Of a stretch of DNA of 64,000 nucleotides, positions 21,241-34,500 are shown one piece after another. Below the pieces are notes generated by a model. That model saw only the letters and a list, made by a program, of their open reading frames with translations, was not told where the DNA came from and did not search any database. This DNA comes from Rhabdophis nuchalis (lineage: Eukaryota; Chordata; Lepidosauria; Squamata; Natricidae), in contig CM077653.1 in NCBI GenBank assembly GCA_039707465.1, positions 2,789,001 through 2,853,000 of the forward strand. Reading direction: 5' to 3'. Made by a program: the position numbers and the translations under genes. The number at the start of each line of letters is the position of its first letter. The first letter of the stretch is position 1.

Positions 21241-21896
21241 CCTCTGTTAATGCAATTTAGGATTGTGTTGGCTTTTTTGGCTGCTGCTGCACACAACTGG
21301 CTCCTATTTGGTGGTCCACTAAGACTCCAAGACCCCCCCTCACATTCTCTGCTATTAAGCCTGGCTTCCCCCAGTCTGTATGTGTCCTTTTGGTTTTTCT
21401 TCTTGCCTCTGTCCTTCAGTGTTTGAGGTGGCATCCATCCTCCCTCATCCCTTCTGTTGATACGACATAAAAAATACCTCGCCTCTTGATTCTGCACCAC
21501 AGAGTGACTTTTCTCCCATTGGCTGAAGTTATTGGCAGGAAGAATACGCACTATGGAAGGATCTAAAAAGATGAAAGGTGCCATATGTCACTGAGGACTA
21601 GCAGCATGGGAGATTTGGTGGCCTATAACCCTGCTATTTCCTTTGGTTTGGTGTGTTTTTTCCCCCCATGGGGGATTCGGCTGCTGGATTCTTTTGCAAG
21701 AATGCAGAGAAATAATACAGTCACGCGATAAAAGATATGATCTGATCTTGTTATTTCATCTCAGGCAGATTTTTCTAGACTGGGCTCAAATCCCAGGAGG
21801 GCAGGAAAAAAGCAGTGATTTTTTTAAAAAAAGAATTGACTTGGGAATTGTTTGCCTACGTGCCTTGAAAAAAACTGAAAGTACTTTGCTTCAGTA

Positions 21897-22266
21897 AACA
21901 CAGTCCTCGAATTACGGCCCAAATGAGACTGGAACTAACTTCTGTCACTAAGAGATGCGGTGGCTGAGTGAGTCACAGCCAATTTTATGATCTTTTTAGG
22001 CACGGCCGTTAAGCAAACCACACCGTTGTTCAGCGAGTCCGGCTTCCCCCTCCCCCACTGACTTTGCTTGACGGAAGGGCTACCTGGTGAAGGGAGCGAT
22101 TACCTGGCCCCCGTTGCAACTACTTGTTGGTTGCCAACTGACCGAATTTTGCCCCCGCGACCTCAGGAAAGCTGTGATGGTCGTAAATGCGAGTCAGCTT
22201 TTCATCACCGTCGTGACTTTGAACAGCCACTAAACGAACAGTCGTTAGGTCGAGGCCTGTCTGTAG
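21897..22266. mobile_element. TIR element of the GTCCTYGACTTACGACC family, copy 2
   Basis: Diverged copy of 20184-20560, with ACAGTCCTCGAATTACGG on the left and GGTCGAGGCCTGTCTGT on the right. Confidence 0.6.
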
Positions 22267-22404
22267 AATGCAGGAGTTGTGCATCCCATTTCTACAGCCA
22301 AGAAAAATAAATAAAAATAAACAGCTATGCATTGGATATAAGTAATTGGAGACCGGCTACCACAAGGTGAGAATTTGAAGGACCGAAGGATTGTTTAGAA
22401 AAGA

Positions 22405-22745
22405 AGGAATGAGTGAATTCTCAGTAGAATTAATGAGTGAATTCTCAGTGGAATTAATGAATTAATTCTCAATAGAATTAATGAATGAATTCTCAGTAGA
22501 ATTGAATTAATTCTCAGTAGAGTTAATGAGTGAATTCTCAGTAGAATTAATGAATTAATTCTCAGTAGAATTAATGAATGAATTAATTCTCAGTAGAATT
22601 AATGAATGAATTAATTCTCAGTAGAATTAATGAATGAATGAATTCTCAGTAGAATTAACAAGTGAATTCCCAGTAAGAATTAATGAATGAATTCTCCGTG
22701 GAATTAATGAATGAATGAATTCTCCGTGGAATTCATGAATGAATT
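22405..22745. repeat. Minisatellite of GAATTCTCAGTAGAATTAAT units
   Basis: About a dozen variable units of roughly 23-32 bases, alternating AATGAATG spacers with GAATTCTCAGTAGAATTAA. The unit is itself partly palindromic (GAATTCT...AGAATT). Confidence 0.85.
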
Positions 22746-22799
22746 CTACAGAGAGGAAGCAGGGTCTGCAAATATATTTTGAGAAGGCTCAGCCTTTAT

Positions 22800-23769
22800 G
22801 TCTCTTGACTTCTGAAGTTTGCGTAGAGCCTGCCAGTCGAGCGGCACTCTATCTTGAAATGCCAGCTATCGGGGACAAATGAAGGGAAGAGCCTATTGTG
22901 GGTTTGTTGTCCAATTTCTCATAAACGCAAGCGGCACACGCAACTGCTAGACTCCGGAGAAATAGCAAAGAATATCTATTTTCTGGTTGTAACGAAAGCC
23001 ATTCAAACAAACTGCCAGCAATATAAAAAAATAAATAAAAATGTGATTGAAAATGAATAAAGAAATAAACTTCCAGTGAATGTTTTACATTATAATGTCC
23101 CGTTTGTTGCACGATTGAAACGCCGCACTGATGTGTAATACCTTCTGACCAATTGTTTAATGAAAAATACACCCGGATAGACGGATGCAGCCACGTTCCA
23201 CTGCAAGATAAAACCCCTGAACATTTGCCAAAGAACAAAATAATTTTGCACTTAGCAGGTCCTAAAATAATGTTTTCCCCTGCGTCAAAAGGCTCAGCTT
23301 GAGAATATTATTCATCGGCTTTATTTATCACCCTCATTCATCACTTCTTTTCACCCCAGAAAAAATGAAAGAAAAAAAAAAAGCAGCATTCGCACACAAA
23401 CCGGGTGACGTCCAGATGACAGATGTGTAGTGCAAAAAAAAAAAAAAAAACCCCGACCTGAGCACAACCTTTCTGGGGTGTGCAATTCACACTTGCTTCG
23501 CTGATTGCTTGCTTGGCGTGCCAACCCCTCATCGGTCACCATCACCTCCGGGTCCCATCACCACCGCCCCCACCCCACCCCCCCAGCTGCCATTCCCAGG
23601 GCTGATCTTCCCTTGCAGGAATGAAAAAGCTATTTTCCGCGCTCGGCTTGACTTTGTGGAAGAAGGAAGCGACGCTAAGGAAAAGGCTGTTGGTCTGTTT
23701 AAATATTAAACGTCTCAGGTGAAGTGGCCACCTCGCCCCTGGACCTTGGACTTCAGAGTGGGAGCAGAC
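22800..23769 (+). other. Intergenic DNA and probable PDZD3 5' leader
   Basis: No coding sequence recognised. An acceptor-like CTTCCCTTGCAG precedes 23620, and a TATA-like TTAAATATTAA lies at 23699-23709, some 60 bases before the proposed PDZD3 ATG. Which of these marks the transcript start cannot be told. Confidence 0.35.
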
Positions 23770-26700
23770 ATGAAGCAGAAAACGGGTAAGTGGGCAGCAG
23801 AGGGGGCCCCCTAAAATTGCACGGTTGAATGTCTTGCTTAAGAGGGTGGAGAATTACCAAGCATTGCCCAGGAATATCCAGAGGTTCTGGGGGAATGCAC
23901 ATTTTTCTCTTTTGATTTCTGCCTCTGAGCTCGTTCCTGGATTGGCCGCCCTACGGAAAACTGCCTTGCTGTTTGGAGGCATTCATAGCCATCTCTTATT
24001 CTTCGCAACACGAGGTTGAGCAAGTTTTTTTTTTAATTTAAATAGCTTTTTCTAAGAGATCTTTAAATCGGAAGCTGTCAAAAATCAGAGATTTTCTGCC
24101 AGGATTTTATTTATGTATTTAGTTTGTCGAGCATGTGCGAGCTGACAGGTGTAAGTCGGAAACCTGGACATGGACTCAGGAAATGGGTACGAATAAATGG
24201 GGAGAGTAGGAGAGGGATGGTAGCCACGCTGGTGCGCTTATGCATGCCCCCTTTACGGACCTCTTAGGAATGGGGTGAGGTCTGCGCTAGACAGTTTGAG
24301 ATTGAAGCTTTGGGGGGGTTTGAGGACGTAACAAGGGAGTCAGGTGCAGCCTTCCAGGCATTGGCCACTCTTGCTGAAGTCGTATTTTCTGCAATCAAAT
24401 TTGGAGCGGTTTATCTTGAGTTTGCATCGATTGTTTGCTCTCCTACCCGGAGAAGGGGCCGGTATAAAAGTCTAATTAAATAAATAAATATTATTGCAGT
24501 TGAAGTTGAAGGAGTCGTTGGCAGGAAGGACGTAGTAGCAGGCAATTTTATGTACTATGCTTAGGTCAGTCTGTAGGTTGTCCAAGCTCAGAATTTCAAG
24601 CCTGGTGGCCTAAGGCAGGGGTCTGCAAAGTCGGCTCTTTTAAGACTGGTGGACTTCAACTCCCAGAATTCCCCAGCCAGCCTAGCTGTTATTCTGGGAG
24701 TTGAAGTCCACCAGTCTTAAAAGAGCCGACTTTGCAGACCCCTGGCCTAAGAGATTAAGACCAAGGGGTTTTGAGGCTGTAAAAACAGCCAGGTGGAGCC
24801 TTCCAGGCGTTGACCACTCTGTGGCAGGAGTTATATTTCCCGCAATCAAGTTTGGAGCGGTTTACCTTGAGTTTTTTCCTCCCAGTAGCCCCCCGTCCCC
24901 GCCCCAAAGAAAGTAGGTGTTTAATTTCTGGTCCTTGAACCCCAAGACCAGCTAAAGTGGCTCCTAGGTTCTCCCCCACCCTCCCCTCCTCCCTGTTGTC
25001 AATCACGTAACAACCCTGGCATAAATTAAACCCGGGAGTGAATTTCCTGCTCTCATGGGTTCAACCCTTCTCCACCTAGTTTTGTTTTGCTTCATAGGGT
25101 GGAGGAAGAGATGGCTATCTGGCCCAGCGTTAATGCTCTTGCCACATCGGTAATCTTTGAACCGTGAAGCACAACAAGTGTTGTGCTGCATAAAACCCAT
25201 CTGGTTTTCGCAGCTTGAAATCTATCCAGTTAAAAGAGACCTGGAGGAGACCCCTGTTCAGGTAGCCAGTCTTCTTTGCTCCCCACCCTGGGTGACTTCC
25301 CTGAGCCTATAGGTCTCCTGGTGGCCTCCTGCCCATTTGGGAGTGCTGAAAGCCGCTTCTAAAAAGAGATTGAAATTCAACACGGGTTTCCCGGTCACAA
25401 AAATGGGCTTTTTTAGGACAGAGGTCTCCAACCTTGGCAACTTTAAGACTTGGGGACTTCAATTTCCAGAGTTCCTCAGCCAGCATAGCTGAGGAACTCT
25501 GGGAATTGAAGTCCACAAGTCTTAAAGTTGCCAAGGTTGGAAACCCCTGCTTTAGGATGAATTGGGTCTGTTGTGGTTGTTGTGGTTGTTGTTGTTGTCT
25601 GAAACTCAGGAATAATGGCAATCTTAAGGAGGAGATCTCGATCTTTGGACTTAGTTCTGATCCCTGGGACTTTGTTTTATGACTTTACTGAACAATCCTG
25701 GAAACAATGTAGGTCTGCTTTCTATAGCCTTGGGTGCAGTTGGTTCCACCAGCCTTCAGAAGTTGCTAGTCCCCCATCCCTGGAGGATTTCAAAAAGAGA
25801 TTGCACAGCCACTTGTCTGAAATAGAATAGAAATAGAATAACAGAGTTGGAAGGGACCTTGGAGGTCTTCTAGTCCAACCCCCTGCTTAGGTAGAAAACC
25901 TTACACGTCTTCAGACAAATGGTTGTCCAACCTCTTCTTAAAAACTTCCAGCGTTGGAGCATTCACAACTTCTGGAGGCAAGTTGTTTTCCGCTGATTCA
26001 TTGTTCTCACTGTCAGGAAATTTCTCCTTAGTTCTAAGTTGCTTCTCTCCTTGATTAGTTTCCACCCATTGCTTCTTGTCCTGCCCCCAGGTGCTTTGGA
26101 GAATAGCATGAGTCCTTCTTCTTTGGGGCAGCCCCTGAGATCTTGGAAGGCTGCTATCATGTCTCCCCTAGTCCATCTTTTCATCAAACTAGCCATGCCC
26201 AGTTCTTGCAACCGTTCTTCATATGTTTTAGCCTCCAGTCCCTTAATAATCTTGGTTGCTCTTCTCTGCACTCTTTCTAGAGTCTCCACATCTTTTTCAT
26301 GATAGGGGAGGGGATGTTGGGGGCTTTGAGTGGGGAGGGAGGATCTCTGTGTTGGTATGAGACAGACCCCGGTTCATGCTCAGTCCTTGCTTTTACAGGC
26401 CTCCAGGACACCACGGAGTCAACCATGTAAGTGCCAAGCTGGGGGGTGGGGTGGGGGGAGAGAGCAGGCACGGGCAAAACCAGCAGACCCACCAACATTT
26501 CTTTCTCCCCTCCCCCCCCCCGCTCCGCCATGTGCCGTTTCACCCATTCCGACTGGGTACGGGGGCCGCTTTACACAAACAAGTTGAAGGGATGGGTTGA
26601 TGGTTGGCCATGCTTTAAGCCCCCCCATTGAAGAAGGTGCCGCAGGTGGCAGCCTCAGTGAAATGCTCTCTAAGTAGAGCTGACCTAGGACCTATCGCTG

Positions 26701-29700
26701 GCTGTTTGTAGGTACACTGTGAGCAGGTGCACCGGAGACCAGTTACTTGTGGGCCCAGTCACATTGGGCCCAGGGTTGGGTTGGCAATTTTTTTACTAAT
26801 GGTTCGGGCGGGCACACTCCTGTGCATGCGCAGCAGCGTCCAGGCAGGTGGGTGGGGCCTCCCACCGCTGCTACTACCAGTTTGCCCGATCCAGATTGAA
26901 CAGGGAGCAACTCACCTGTGACTTGGCCAATAAAGAATTCCATTCTATTCTATTGTATTTTCCATTCCATTCCTATTCTTCTACTCTTTTTCGATTCTTC
27001 TATTCTAGTCTTCTATTCTATTATTCTGTTCTGTTCCTATTCTTCTCTTCTCTTCTATCCCTATTTCTTATTCTCTTCTATTCTAATTCCATTATTCTAA
27101 TTCTATTCTGTTCTGTTCTATTCTATTCTAATTCTAATTCTAATTATATTCTACATTTTACATTCTATTCTATTCTATTCTATTCCCTATCCCTATCCCT
27201 ATTCCTATTCCTATTCCTATCCCTATTTCTTATTCTACTCTATTCTAATTCTATTCTGTTCTATTCTATTCTAATTCTAATTCTATTCTACATTTTACAT
27301 TCTATTCTATTCTATTCCCTATCCCTATCCCTATCCCTATTTCTTATTCTACTCTATTCTAATTCCATTACTAATTCTATTCTAATTCTAATTCTATTAT
27401 ACATTTTCTATTCTATTCTATTCTATTCTATTCTATTCCCTATCCCTATCCCCATTTCTTATTCTACTCTATTCTAATTCCATTATTCTAATTCTATTCT
27501 ATTCTAATTCTAATTCTATTCTACATTTTCTATTCTATTCTATTCTATTCTATTCCCTATCCCTATCCCCATTTCTTATTCTACTCTATTCTAATTCCAT
27601 TATTCTAATTCTATTCTATTCTAATTCTATTCTACATTTTCTATTCTATTCTATTCCACTTAGCACTTAAAATTATACCGCATCACAGTGCTTTTACAGC
27701 CCTCTCTAAGCGGTTTACAGAGTCAGCCTATTTGCCCCCAACAATCTGGCTCTTCATTTTATCCACCTCAGAAGGATGGAAGGCTGAGTCAACTTTGAGC
27801 CGGTCAGGATCGAACTCCAAACTGTGGGCAACTGATAGTCAGCAGTACTGCACTCTGAGGCCCGTATTCTATTATGTTCCATTCCATTCCATTCTTCTGA
27901 CGACAAGCTCCAGAAATAAGGGGCCCTGACCATCCAAGAAATAAGGAAATACTCCCATTGCAAACTGGGCGTTGGTTGGCAGCTCTGGGGAGGCCGAGAT
28001 GTTGGCAGATACTTTTGGTGGGTCTTCAGCGAGCAGGGGGAGGGGGGCTGCAAACTGTGATGAGAAGATGTTGAGGGTGGGGGGCATGGGTGGGGGGCAT
28101 GAGGGTGTGATCAGAGTCCGCTTTATTTCTTATGTGTGTGGTGTAGGCCACAGGGAGAGCTTTGATGACATCGCTGTGGCCACCATCTCGACCCGTTAGA
28201 CTCTATCCTGTAAACTCCTGATTCCTTCTCAGCCTTTGAGATGTACCTTCTTTTTCTTCTTCCTCTCTTGCAGGAAATTTGAATTTAACCCGAAAGAAGG
28301 GATCGATAATCCCGCCTTATCCCTGGCAGAGGATTCCGGTAACGAGAGGGCTGGCGGTGGCAGCTTGTGGGTAGGAAAGGAAAGGCTGGTGTTTTCCCCA
28401 GGCTGTTTGGCAAGCGGGTTGCCCAAACTTTTCCATCAGACAACGTTCTTCTGCAATGCTTCTAATGCCTCTTCTTCCTCCCTGCTTCCTTCTCCACCAG
28501 GGATCAGCCGGGCTCCCTTCCAAGTTCTTTGCAAATGCCACGACCAAGTTGTGAGCCCTGGCAACATCCCAACTAGACAGGATTCCAAATAGCACCCGAA
28601 AGTAAATCAGAGTCCAAGGCAAAGACTTCCTCAAAGTTCCCATTGATGAAGAGAGCCATGTTGGCACATCTGGGGAAACCCGAATCTAAAAGATTCCAGG
28701 TGTTCTCCACCCAGTTGAAAGTTCAAGAACTTGGCCCCCAACACCCACCAGTCCATCCCATGGTCCAATCTCCAACTGCCACGCTGGCAGCTTCCACCCA
28801 TCCAGTTCCGGTTGGGTGCAGAAACAAAGGATGACCTTGGCTTTCTAGAAAGAATGTTGTTATGGCTCATATCATCTAACTCCGTAAAATTCCCCCTCCC
28901 ATTTCCCCACAATAGAAAATGCATAAAATTATATATCAATGGAAAGATAATTTAACCACGAATGTAATACAATAACTTTTATGAAGGATTTGCTATTAGA
29001 ATAACAATTATAAAGAAGAAAAAGTAAATGTAGAAAAAACAAAATATACAAAAATTATCACCGTAGAAAACATGAGATATACAAAAACTATCGTTCGGGT
29101 CAGTTAATCCTGAGTTGGGTAACCTTTAGCATGAATTATAGCCTTACAACATCTTCCCATGAAGTGAATCAAGTCTTTTAGTTCCGAAGCTGTTATAATC
29201 TGAAGCCAAGATTGAATGATTGCTTCTATTCTTTGGGTTGCATTGCTGGATATATTTGGCTATAACTTTTCATAGAATACAGATAACTGAACAAGCTTTG
29301 CTGCATTACATTCTTGATTAAATTACCTTCCCGGTGATATATACCTTTATGGTACTACTCAAAAAGGAAGTGGTGTTATTAGCCATCATACCTCAAAAAT
29401 ACACCTTTCCAAAAGATTGCCATAAATTTTGGCCACTACTGTAAGGAACATCCTCAGTGCCTTCATCCTCACCAACATTAGCGTCGATGAAGTTCCTTAG
29501 CTTTGTGATGGAACATCTGCAAGAAAACCACCAAGCCCAAAGACCTCCATAGTGGAGGTTCTTTGTGCATTATTATTCTGGTATGGGCACCTCCTTGGAG
29601 GAGTCTGGAGTGGACATGATGACTCCTAGAGTCAATAGTAAGGAAGACCCTGCTTACAGATAGCCTCCCTCATTACCTCTGCATGGTTTAAAGATCTTGG

Positions 29701-30848
29701 GAGCCTCGGCCTATCCTTTTTCTCCGCACTCAGTCTTCCCAATAGACAGGTAGCCCCTCTCCCCCCACAGCCAATGTCTGAAGTGGTGTAGGGTTTCCTG
29801 CCTAAGCAGGGGGTTGGACGGGAAGACCTCCAAGGTCCCTTCCAACTCTGTTCTTCTACTCTAAGGAAAGATCGGCGGAATCTCCTAAACCAGTTTGACA
29901 AGAGATGGCCTCTCTTTTAATCCTCCACAGAGCCAGAAGGGGCTTCCCAGATACGCTTCTGTTTACTGAAGAAAGAAGCTGGTGACAACCTGGGCTTCTC
30001 GTTGTGCCAGGACACCGGAGGGACATGCCCCGTGGTGCGGAAAGTGACACCCGGAGGGCTGGCCTACCGTAAAGGCCTCCGGGATGGAGACCGAATCCTT
30101 GAGGTCAACGGAGTTAACGTTGAAGGCATGGGATATCTTCGGGTAAGGTTTTGACGGATCGACTCCTGCTTGACCTGGGCACATCGAGTGACCCAGCCTC
30201 TGGGCACCCACTTCCAAAGTTAAATAAAGTCTCACAAAGCTTCTCCACCTTGAGTCACTTTTAAATGTGCGGAGTTCAATGCAATGCTGGCCGGCGAATT
30301 CTGGGAGCTGAAGTTCACCTGTCTTAAAGTGGCTTAAAGTTGAGAACTATTGCTGTAGTCAACTTTATCCCTCTAGATCCGGGCAGGGGTGGCGTTCGCT
30401 TCGCGCAGTTGACAGCAAATTGTTGTGCGCATGCACAGAACAAGAAAAAACTAGTAAAAAACAGCACTGGCAGTTGGGGGGCATGGCCAACCTGCTATCC
30501 CTACCATTCGGTGACTCAGTCCCAACCTGCAATACTTGTTCACCTGAAACCGGTGCAAACCGGTAGCAACCCACCTCTGGATCCAGGGTCTGGACTTCCA
30601 CTCTCATAATTCCCCATTTGAGGAACTCTGGGAGTTGAAGCCCACAAGTCTTAAAAACGACCAGGTTTGGAGACCCCTGATCTAGATGGGGTCCCTACTG
30701 GATCAAGGCTGGCTGGGGAATTTGAGGAGTTGAAATCCACACATCTTAAAAAGTGGTTGAGGTTGGGCAACCCTGATCTATATGACGAGCATGCTGGGAT
30801 CAAATATTGGAATAGGTTCTGCAGTTGCTGACATTTGCTTTCTCTGTG

Positions 30849-30880
<32 letters not shown>

Positions 30881-30986
30881 GGTCTGTCTGTCTCTCTATC
30901 TTTATCTCTGTCTCTCTCACTCTTTTTCTGTCTCTTTTTCTCTGTCTCTGTCTCTCTCTTTCTTTCTCTCTGTCCCTCTGTCTCTC

Positions 30987-31021
<35 letters not shown>

Positions 31022-31355
31022 TTGTCTGTCTCTGTCTGTGTCTCTGTCTGTCTGTCTCTCTCTCTTTGTCTGTCTCTTGTCTGTCTCTCTGTCTGTCTCT
31101 GTCTCTCTCTCGTTTCCAGGTGATCTGGAAGATTAAGAGTAGCTCAAAACAGGTCCTGCTCACTCTCCTGGAAGGAAATACCTACGAAGTAGCCAAAGCC
31201 CTCAATCGGGATCTCAACCAGCTCTTGTCCAGATATGGCAGGCCACGCCTGTGCTGCCTTCCCAAAGGCTCCAGTGGTTTGGGCTTCAGCGTGTCAGCTC
31301 CAGAAGGTAGTGGCTGGAGTCACTTCTGCTTATTGCTTATATTAGCAGTCTTGGA

Positions 31356-31387
<32 letters not shown>

Positions 31388-31547
31388 ATCCATCCATCCA
31401 TCCATCCATCCATCCATCCATCCATCCATCCATCCATCCATCCATCCACCTATGTATCTAATCAATTTCTATCTAAGTTCCTGCCTTTATCATCTCAGAG
31501 TGACACTTGGTGGTTTACAGCAAAAAGCAGAACATATAATATCTGGG

Positions 31548-31585
<38 letters not shown>

Positions 31586-34500
31586 AGTGCATATATATGG
31601 TTACATTATATTGAGCAATATAGTATATTGCATAACAGTATGTATACCGTATTATATTATATGTTCATATTATATATACTTACATCATATAATCTATGGT
31701 TAGATTGTATATAATAAACCATGTAATATAATGTTATGATATATTGAACAGCAGGGTGGAGAATCAGCCATAATGCCCAGCCTTTGTAGCATACCAAATA
31801 TTATTTATTTGTCTCACTCGGTTGAGCAAATCCATCCACTTGTGGTTGGCTGAAGGAAGCCCAGGTTGGGTAAACCAAAGAGTTCACCAAAAGCCTTTGT
31901 TTACATTTCTGCAACTTGTTCTTCTACTCCGCTAAAGATCTGAGTTCCAGAGAAAGAGGAAGAAGGTAAATGAGAGCAGATTTCCTGGTAGAGGGAAGAG
32001 GGAAGCCTAGGTTGTTTTCGAGGGTGCAAATTCTCTCCCTTCACAAGGCTTCCTCTCGATGTTGTGGTCCTCCTGTGCAGGTGTGATGGGCGTATTCCAG
32101 CTCTCCGTGCTGCAGGACGGGCCAGCTCATAAAGCAGGGGTGCCTCACGGTTCCTGGCTGGTGGAACTCAACGGCGTCAGTGTTAAGAACTGGACGACTG
32201 CACAACTCAACCAAAAGGTTCTAGCAACGCAACGTACTTTGAGATTAGCTGCCGGTCTCTTGCATTCAATGTCACCCTGCCTCTTTGATGGAGGTTAGAA
32301 TTTCCCACTAAAAGGAGGCTCATATCTCGGGGTACAACCTCCTTCCTCTGGTTCAGAGAAAACCAAGCAGAGGAAAGTTTTATGGAGTTGGAAGACCTTC
32401 CACGACCAGATATGGAGGCCATGTGGCCCACAATAAGTACGTGGTGATCTCCAACTCCATAAAACTTTCCTCTGCTTGGTTTTCTCTGCACCAGAGGAAG
32501 GAGTGAGTAATTCCTCTGTCTTGGTTGGACAAAGTCATTGATTCTGGACTAAAGGGACCACTTTCCCTCCCAAAACTTTACTCTGCCCATCCTTCCTCTG
32601 GGTGTTTTTTTTACTCAGCCCCTTCTCACTTTGTTAGGTACTGAGGATTTAATAGTTACCAACTGATGTAAGGTTGTAATCTGTAAACTGTAAGCTGATG
32701 CAATGAGGATGAATCAGCATTACAGGTATAGACAGTTTAGGACTCTGGAGAGGTCCACACAAGTCTTTTGCTGGTTTAAGAGGTGTCTATATATATAGGT
32801 GGCCATTAGAGGGTCTCCCTCTCTCTGTCTCTCTCTTCGTGTATCTCATTTCTCTCCTTGTGTCCGTAGCTGAGTGGTAAGCGATTTATCTACCATGTGT
32901 ATGTCTGTATATATGTATGTATAAACCACTATTAATTGGCTCTGGGTGCTGTGTTTTGCTCCTGGGCTTATCTCATAATAATAGTCACGCTGTCAAAACT
33001 CTTGACGCTATTCGTGGGCAAATAATTTCCCAACCTTGTCTAGAACTCGTCCTTTGAGTTGTGCCAACGTTTGGTCATGGCTGTCAGTCATCGTTGTCTT
33101 TTCTCTCTCTTGCTCCGATTCGGATTCAGCTCAAACAGACCAGCAGTCCCATGGGGCTCCTGGTGATGGACAGCCGGTCGGAAGAGGCGTACCGACAGTG
33201 CGGTGTTAAGGTTACAGCGGCCCTGGCCGACGCCTCTTGGGTTCCCTTCCAAGTGACGAAGCTTCAGATGGCGCGAGGAGAAGACGGATACGGGTTCTTG
33301 ATGAAAGAAGAAAAGTCTAGCTCGGGGAAGAGGGGTGAGACATCTCCGTTTTGAGTAGTTTGGAGAACCAGCAGCAGAAACTTTTGAGTGGTTTGGAGAA
33401 CCGGCCAATGCCACCTTGGGCTGGCTCCAGAGTGGGGTGCGAATGGGGATTTTGCAGTATCCTTCCCCTGCCATGTCCAACAAGCCACGCCCACCAAGCC
33501 ACACCACGCCCACAGAACCAGTAGTAAAAAAAAGTCTGAATTTCACCACTGGGGTCAGTCAGCCCCTTACTTTTTCCAGGACGGCCCCCTCCCAGGGCCA
33601 GATCTGACCATAGTTGCGGGCCGTATCTGGCCCATGGGCCTCGTGTTTGACACCCTTGTTCCAGACAGAAGCGCCTGGGGTCAAATCACAAGCCAGTGTG
33701 GAAAAGGGGAGTCCGAGCTGGATCCTGGAGGAAATTCAGAACTGAGGGCCTGGACGTTCTTAGCTACCTCTGTCCCTCCAGGAGAATTAGTTGCAATAAT
33801 TTCACCCGTAGGCCGTTCTGTCTCTCCTATCTTTGACCTGCAGCCCAATTTTTGAGAGAGCTGGATGCCGGGCTTCCCGCTGAGAAGGCAGGGATGAGAG
33901 AAGGCGACTGCCTGTTGGCGGTGAATGGCGAGATTGTCGAAGACCTGGAACATCAGGACGTGGTGTCGAGGATCCGTTCCGACAACCAGCGGGTGACTCT
34001 CTTGGTCATCGACTCGGAAGGAAGCAAGTTCTACAATATGGTACCTAAGTCTTCTCTTTTATCGACCTCCTGCCAGAAAGAGGAGAAGATGGAGGATAAT
34101 AACATGCAGAAATCCATTTGTGATTCTTTTTTTTTTAACGTTTTGCACATGCGCAGACCTATTTTTATGCACATGCACACATGCGCAGAGCACATGTCTG
34201 GTGTGCGCATGAGCAAAGCGGGCGCAAAGATTTTGTGCGCACCAAACTGGCAGTAATGCCGGGATCAACCAACCCCTGCCTCAACTTAACCGTAACCGTA
34301 ACCAGAATTGGAACCAGAATTTTCTGGGTTAATTAAACTCAGGGGTGGGATTCTACCCAACCGGTAGCTCTGAAGATCAGCTGGGAGCGATCTTCTCTAA
34401 ACTGCGCATGCATGCTCAATGAACCGGTTGTTGAGCTGGTAGGATCCCACCCCTGATTAAATTGCTTATTACTGTGAATTGTGCCTGACCTTAAGACTGT

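Noticed and set aside
26848..27477. 209-codon frame rich in Leu, Phe, Ser and Ile
   Set aside because: Produced by the (ATTCT)n expansion, not a membrane protein.
32634..33000. Possible solo LTR starting TGTTAGGTAC with a TATATATA box
   Set aside because: No matching CA end, target duplication or second copy could be found by eye.
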